From positions 1 to 35,774 of IMG/VR virus record IMGVR_UViG_3300020421_000068: 35,774 nt of DNA, one strand, 5' to 3'. Shown here one piece after another: positions 32,878 through 35,774 of the stretch (position 1 is its first letter; every line of letters starts with the position of its first letter). Under the pieces are notes generated by a model that worked only from the letters and a program-made list of their open reading frames with translations, was not told the DNA's origin and did not search any database. The position numbers were made by a program, and so were the translations under genes. The DNA comes from a virus.

Positions 32878-33839
32878 TGGCATATTTACCTAAATCACAA
32901 TACAAATATAAAACGGCTGCTTCAAATGAATTTGTCTATAAGAAGGATAAAACACCTTTTTTAGGCACATATTTTGAATTAAGTGATGGAACCTATAAAG
33001 AAGGAAAATCTTTTGACAAATTAGGAAAAGAAATAGTCCCTAAAACAACTCCAAAAAAAGATAACACATACAAAATAAATATTGAATTAGGAGAGCTCTC
33101 CATACAAAACAGTAATGTTAATCAATATAATGTTTTAAAAAAGGATATATTTCAAGACCATGATAATTTTGAACCTATAGTATTTACAAAACCAATCCCC
33201 ACAGAAAAAGATTATAAACAAGGATCCTTTATTAGATATTTTTGTTTACGTGCTAATACTTTAAATGATTATAAGGAAATAAATAAAAAAACTTATGAAA
33301 GTATTAAAAATGAAGAAAAAAAATATGATGATAAATTACATTATGTAGGACAAATAGAATGGAGTTTATTAGAAGAATACGCTAGTAAAGCAAATTCTAC
33401 TTCTATTAGAAAAACAAAAAAATCCTTTCCTAATGTAAATATATTATTTCCTGATTTAAAAGAATATTCCATGCCGGATTCTTTACTCAGACCAAAAACA
33501 CAATTAGAAAAAATAGAAGAACAAGATAATCCTCCTATTTTACCTGTAGGAGCTAAAATTTCAACACCAAACACAAGAAAACATCCAAAACTAAAAGCAG
33601 TACAAGATAAAGCAATAGCAGAAGTAAAAGATAAAAATAAAAAAGAAAAAAAGACAGGTACCCTTAAAAGAAAAAAATTGTTTAAAGAAGTAAGTAAAAG
33701 AATTAACTCAGGAGGACCAGGTTTAAAAGCATCAATATCACATTTAAAAATGTTTAAAGGCCCTAAAGGAACACCTTCAGGAGGATCTTCAGGAGGATCT
33801 TCAGGTGGTTCTTCTGGTGGTGGAGGAGGTGGTTATTAG
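32877..33839 (+). CDS. Structural protein (320 aa) with Gly-Ser C-terminal tail
   Basis: Probably a tail or baseplate protein. The N-terminus (MAYLPKSQYKYKTAASNEFV, then YKKDKTPFLGTYFELSDGTY) follows a pattern I recall from proteins next to baseplate genes in marine phages ('lPkS.Y....T....F.......Y.G.y.e.s.G.y..G'). Residues about 115-165 include YFCLRANTLNDYKEINKKTY. A basic Lys-rich stretch follows at about 245-275. The protein ends with three GGSS units and a glycine run before the terminal Tyr. Translation is probably coupled to the hub-like gene through TAATG. The function is unknown. Confidence 0.6.
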   Translation: MAYLPKSQYKYKTAASNEFVYKKDKTPFLGTYFELSDGTYKEGKSFDKLGKEIVPKTTPKKDNTYKINIELGELSIQNSNVNQYNVLKKDIFQDHDNFEPIVFTKPIPTEKDYKQGSFIRYFCLRANTLNDYKEINKKTYESIKNEEKKYDDKLHYVGQIEWSLLEEYASKANSTSIRKTKKSFPNVNILFPDLKEYSMPDSLLRPKTQLEKIEEQDNPPILPVGAKISTPNTRKHPKLKAVQDKAIAEVKDKNKKEKKTGTLKRKKLFKEVSKRINSGGPGLKASISHLKMFKGPKGTPSGGSSGGSSGGSSGGGGGGY

Positions 33840-33865
33840 AAATCCTTTTATTACGTGAATAAGGT

Positions 33866-35149
33866 ATGTTCTATCTTATTGAAACAAAAAATCAACTAAA
33901 ACAACTAGAATCAAATTTATCCTCTAGTTTAACACGCTATCTTGAATTTATTCAAGGCAATGACAACACACATCCTGCGTTAGCAGAAATAATAGCTATA
34001 TATCTTAATATTGATAATAAAGATTTTATTATACCATTAAATCACACAGAATGTATAAATTGGGATAAAGATGCTATATTGAGTATATTGGCAAATTATG
34101 AGTTTTGCGTTTTAGATAAAAAAGCCGCTCTACACGCGGCCCCACATATCTCTTATACGGATATACAACATTCAATACCTCTCTTAGAACAACATACAAC
34201 CCAAGCACACGCATGGTATTACCGAAAATTCCCACATACTAAGGTGAATAAAATGATACCTATCGGGAAACACTTAGAGCGTTGCAAACAAAAAACACAC
34301 AGTATATTCCAAGAGTATCGCGGAGAAACTAACGAGTACTTTGACAAAATATTATTGCCTGTATTATATGAATTAGAGAAGAATGCATTAAAATTCAATA
34401 GTAAGTTTGACGATTATTTTACACTAAAAAACAAAAAATTCTCTATAAAAGAAGATCATATATACGGATGGTATAATCCATACACTACAACCGGAAGACC
34501 TGTAAATAATTTTAACGGATTAAATTTTGTAGGACTAAAACACGACAATGGAGAACGTGATTGTTTCGAACCAGACAATGACTTTTTTGTAGAAATGGAT
34601 TATGATGGTTATCATCCCCGCCTAATAGGCGATATAGTCGACTACCAGTTCGAGGGCAACGTACACAACACACTTGCGGAAATTTACTTTAAATCCAAGG
34701 AAATTACTCCACAACAATATAAAGAAAGTAAAACGCTTACATTCAAACAAATATATGGAGGTATAGACAAGGCGAACTTACATCATCCTTTTTTCCGTAA
34801 AACACAAGATTTTATAAATATTATTTGGGAAGAATTTAATAATAAAGGAGAAATCAAATGTGGTAGTTATACAATTAAGAAAAAAGATCACCCAAAAATA
34901 CATTCTCAAAAATTATTTAATTATTATATACAGGCAACTGAAACAGAAACCAATATTCGTAAGATAAAAAAGATACAAGATTATTTAAAAACAAAACAAA
35001 CAAAATTAGTTCTTTACATATATGATGCATTTATATTTGATATATCTAAACAAGATGGTAAACAGATATTAGTCGATTTAGAAAACATACTTAGTGATAA
35101 ATTTCCAATAAAATGGAAAATGGGCTATCACTATGGTGCTTTAAGTTAG
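33866..35149 (+). CDS. Short family A DNA polymerase (PolA-like), no recognisable exonuclease active site
   Basis: A 427 aa protein with a PolA-type polymerase domain at about residues 195-425. NPYTTTGRPVNNFNGLNFVG (204-223) corresponds to 'TATGRLSS..PNLQNIP'. Motif A is DYDGYHPR (245-252; DYSQIELR in E. coli Pol I). The O-helix is K289-x3-F293-x3-Y297-G298. Motif C is YDAFIFD (386-392; HDELVFE in Pol I). Both catalytic aspartates (D245, D387) are present. Three usual residues differ: Glu of motif A is His250, the O-helix Arg position is Tyr285, and HDE is YDA. The N-terminal 190 residues include FIIPLNH, like the exonuclease-domain 'yyiP..H', but I see no D-x-E pair. It is much shorter than Klenow (about 600 aa). 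Codon use is more mixed (cgc, cgg, gcg) than in the tail genes. It starts the replication module. Confidence 0.8.
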   Translation: MFYLIETKNQLKQLESNLSSSLTRYLEFIQGNDNTHPALAEIIAIYLNIDNKDFIIPLNHTECINWDKDAILSILANYEFCVLDKKAALHAAPHISYTDIQHSIPLLEQHTTQAHAWYYRKFPHTKVNKMIPIGKHLERCKQKTHSIFQEYRGETNEYFDKILLPVLYELEKNALKFNSKFDDYFTLKNKKFSIKEDHIYGWYNPYTTTGRPVNNFNGLNFVGLKHDNGERDCFEPDNDFFVEMDYDGYHPRLIGDIVDYQFEGNVHNTLAEIYFKSKEITPQQYKESKTLTFKQIYGGIDKANLHHPFFRKTQDFINIIWEEFNNKGEIKCGSYTIKKKDHPKIHSQKLFNYYIQATETETNIRKIKKIQDYLKTKQTKLVLYIYDAFIFDISKQDGKQILVDLENILSDKFPIKWKMGYHYGALS

Positions 35150-35154
35150 ATTTT

Positions 35155-35163
35155 GTATTTATA
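35155..35163 (+). promoter_or_regulatory. Promoter nonamer variant GTATTTATA
   Basis: It begins 5 bp after the polymerase stop codon and lies 21 bp before the ATG at 35185, differing from the consensus only in its first base. Its last three bases overlap the hairpin at 35161. Confidence 0.45.
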
Positions 35164-35182
35164 ACCGGAAAATTCTGGTTAT
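35161..35182 (+). other. Hairpin covering the ribosome entry region of the gene at 35185
   Basis: ATAACCGGAA (35161-35170) pairs with TTCTGGTTAT (35173-35182) with one G-U pair. Sterically the loop would be AAAT closed by nine pairs. The stem ends 2 bases before the ATG. No long T run follows. It could repress translation of the next gene or act as a weak terminator or 3' end for the polymerase message. Confidence 0.65.
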
Positions 35183-35184
35183 TT

Positions 35185-35577
35185 ATGAACAATCGATTAT
35201 ATTGTACTTTTACAACAGTAGATGCATATGAAGAAATAGCAAACACTATTCAAACATCTTATGTTATTCTCTTTGATAAACTTTTTGTGTTAGAAAGTTT
35301 GGATAGGGAAAAAATTATGATTACATATAATGTAGATATGAATAATTCAGCAAGAGATTCTATGATGGATAATACTATTTTAGTGCATAGAAAAAAACAA
35401 ACAAACACTTTATACACAATTAATGCGCTTAATGAAGTAATAAAGAGTTTAAATAATGGGGTTTTAGATAAATCATTTACAGTAAATTGGAATGATTATA
35501 GAAATTGTATTTTATTAATACAAACAGAGGGTTTTAATCGTATAGATACGAAAGTAAAAGAAATTATAAATCTTTAG
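35185..35577 (+). CDS. Conserved-looking small protein (130 aa) of the replication module
   Basis: I choose the ATG at 35185 (MNNRLYCTFTTVDAYEEIAN). The earlier in-frame ATG at 35113 overlaps 37 bp of the polymerase gene and lies before the promoter-like nonamer and hairpin, and its extra N-terminus looks like read-through of non-coding sequence. The C-terminal half (TLYTINALNEVIKSLNNGVL, then DKSFTVNWNDYRNCILLI) has a pattern I recall from small proteins of marine myoviruses, without a known function. The mixed alpha/beta composition and hairpin-masked start are reminiscent of autoregulated early proteins, but I see no real match to RegA. It sits between PolA and the gp32-like gene. Confidence 0.6.
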   Translation: MNNRLYCTFTTVDAYEEIANTIQTSYVILFDKLFVLESLDREKIMITYNVDMNNSARDSMMDNTILVHRKKQTNTLYTINALNEVIKSLNNGVLDKSFTVNWNDYRNCILLIQTEGFNRIDTKVKEIINL

Positions 35578-35584
35578 TAGAAAA

Positions 35585-35622
35585 TTTGGTTTAGCCAAAA
35601 ATGCTTCATATATTACATGAAG
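35585..35622 (+). other. Two small inverted repeats before the gp32-like gene
   Basis: TTTGG (35585-35589) pairs with CCAAA (35595-35599), and CTTCAT (35604-35609) with ATGAAG (35617-35622). Neither is followed by a T run. They fill the 83 bp gap and could form a structured leader or a weak terminator. Confidence 0.35.
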
Positions 35623-35660
35623 TAACAAGAGTATTCACAAATATTAATTAAAAATAAGTT

Positions 35661-35774
35661 ATGAATTTAGATGAAATCAAGAAACGTTTAGACAAACTAA
35701 ACAACAAAGGGGGAGGTGGCTCTAGCGACTTCAAAAACAATTTTTGGAGACCACCAGTAGGTGAAAAATCAGTA
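35661..35774 (+). CDS. Single-stranded-DNA-binding protein, T4 gp32-like (3' end outside window)
   Basis: Only the first 38 codons are present. The protein begins MNLDEIKKRLDKLNNKGGGG, then SSDFKNNFWRPPVGEKSV. A short basic helix, a glycine linker and then 'FW+P..G...v(R)' is the start I recall for gp32-type proteins of marine T4-like phages. There the basic N-terminus drives cooperative binding and the FW.P strand opens the OB-fold. The leader AAAAATAAGTTATG is the same translation-start context seen at 14717, 16670 and 18784. Position after a DNA polymerase gene agrees with a replication role. Confidence 0.65.
   Translation, partial: MNLDEIKKRLDKLNNKGGGGSSDFKNNFWRPPVGEKSV

Noticed and set aside
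35113-35577. Longer 154 aa start for the gene after the polymerase
   Set aside because: The ATG at 35113 overlaps the polymerase gene and precedes the nonamer and hairpin. The 35185 start fits the window's spacing pattern.
35185-35577. RegA translational repressor
   Set aside because: Length is similar (130 against 122 aa) and the position is suggestive, but no RegA sequence pattern could be aligned by eye.

Overview
The window is a stretch of an AT-rich tailed-phage genome of T4-like contractile (myovirus) build. Every gene I can support lies on the + strand. The head-to-tail and tail genes follow T4 logic: neck protein (gp14-like), tail completion protein (gp15-like), sheath (gp18-like), tube (gp19-like), tail assembly chaperone pair (gp26/T4_baseplate-like plus a frame-shifted extension), tape measure, tube-cap-like baseplate protein, gp53-like wedge, and a large hub-like protein. 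Three features suggest a Bacteroidetes (Flavobacteriia-like) marine host. Starts lack Shine-Dalgarno sequences and sit in A-rich leaders. One virion protein carries the 'GCTDP..NYNP' cysteine repeats that I recall from marine Bacteroidetes. The fibre proteins use N-terminal 'F.TGD.PT...F..L.DS' modules. The host call is an inference.

Layout. 1-1597: neck genes, the first cut by a single base at the window edge. 1602-18736: a fibre island of about 17 kb with ten fibre or adhesin genes plus four or five small ORFs, placed between gp15-like and gp18-like genes, where T4 has its terminase genes. Most of the fibre proteins share the repeat vocabulary 'ITASGNISASGTGSF'. One has a LamG-like lectin domain, one has TGAKIAD/SEHYTDGSID repeats, and one has a four-cysteine segment resembling a high-potential iron-sulfur protein. 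18784-25723: small coiled-coil protein, sheath, tube, chaperones with a probable programmed frameshift, tape measure. 25753-33839: baseplate and hub genes. 33866-end: the start of a replication module, with a short family A DNA polymerase, a small conserved protein behind a start-site hairpin, and the first 38 codons of a gp32-like single-stranded-DNA-binding protein.

Regulation. Almost every gap longer than about 25 bp holds a nonamer ATAT[T/G]TATA (close variants included) in + orientation, usually 19-66 bp before a start codon and with no obvious shared -35 box. I read this as a phage-specific (late-type) promoter. The longest gaps, before the fibre gene at 9399 and the sheath gene at 19196, are copies of the same 68-bp element with two nonamers, a hairpin position and a TAGGTTTG box. 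Three strong intrinsic terminators follow the genes ending at 11846, 22220 and 23374. No gene-free stretch exceeds about 130 bp. I saw no tRNA, CRISPR, insertion sequence or reverse transcriptase.

The features most worth a second look are the frameshift, the promoter nonamer and 68-bp element, the iron-sulfur-like motif in a virion protein, the shared-module fibre island, and the unusual small PolA. All identifications come from reading motifs by eye; no database search was run.
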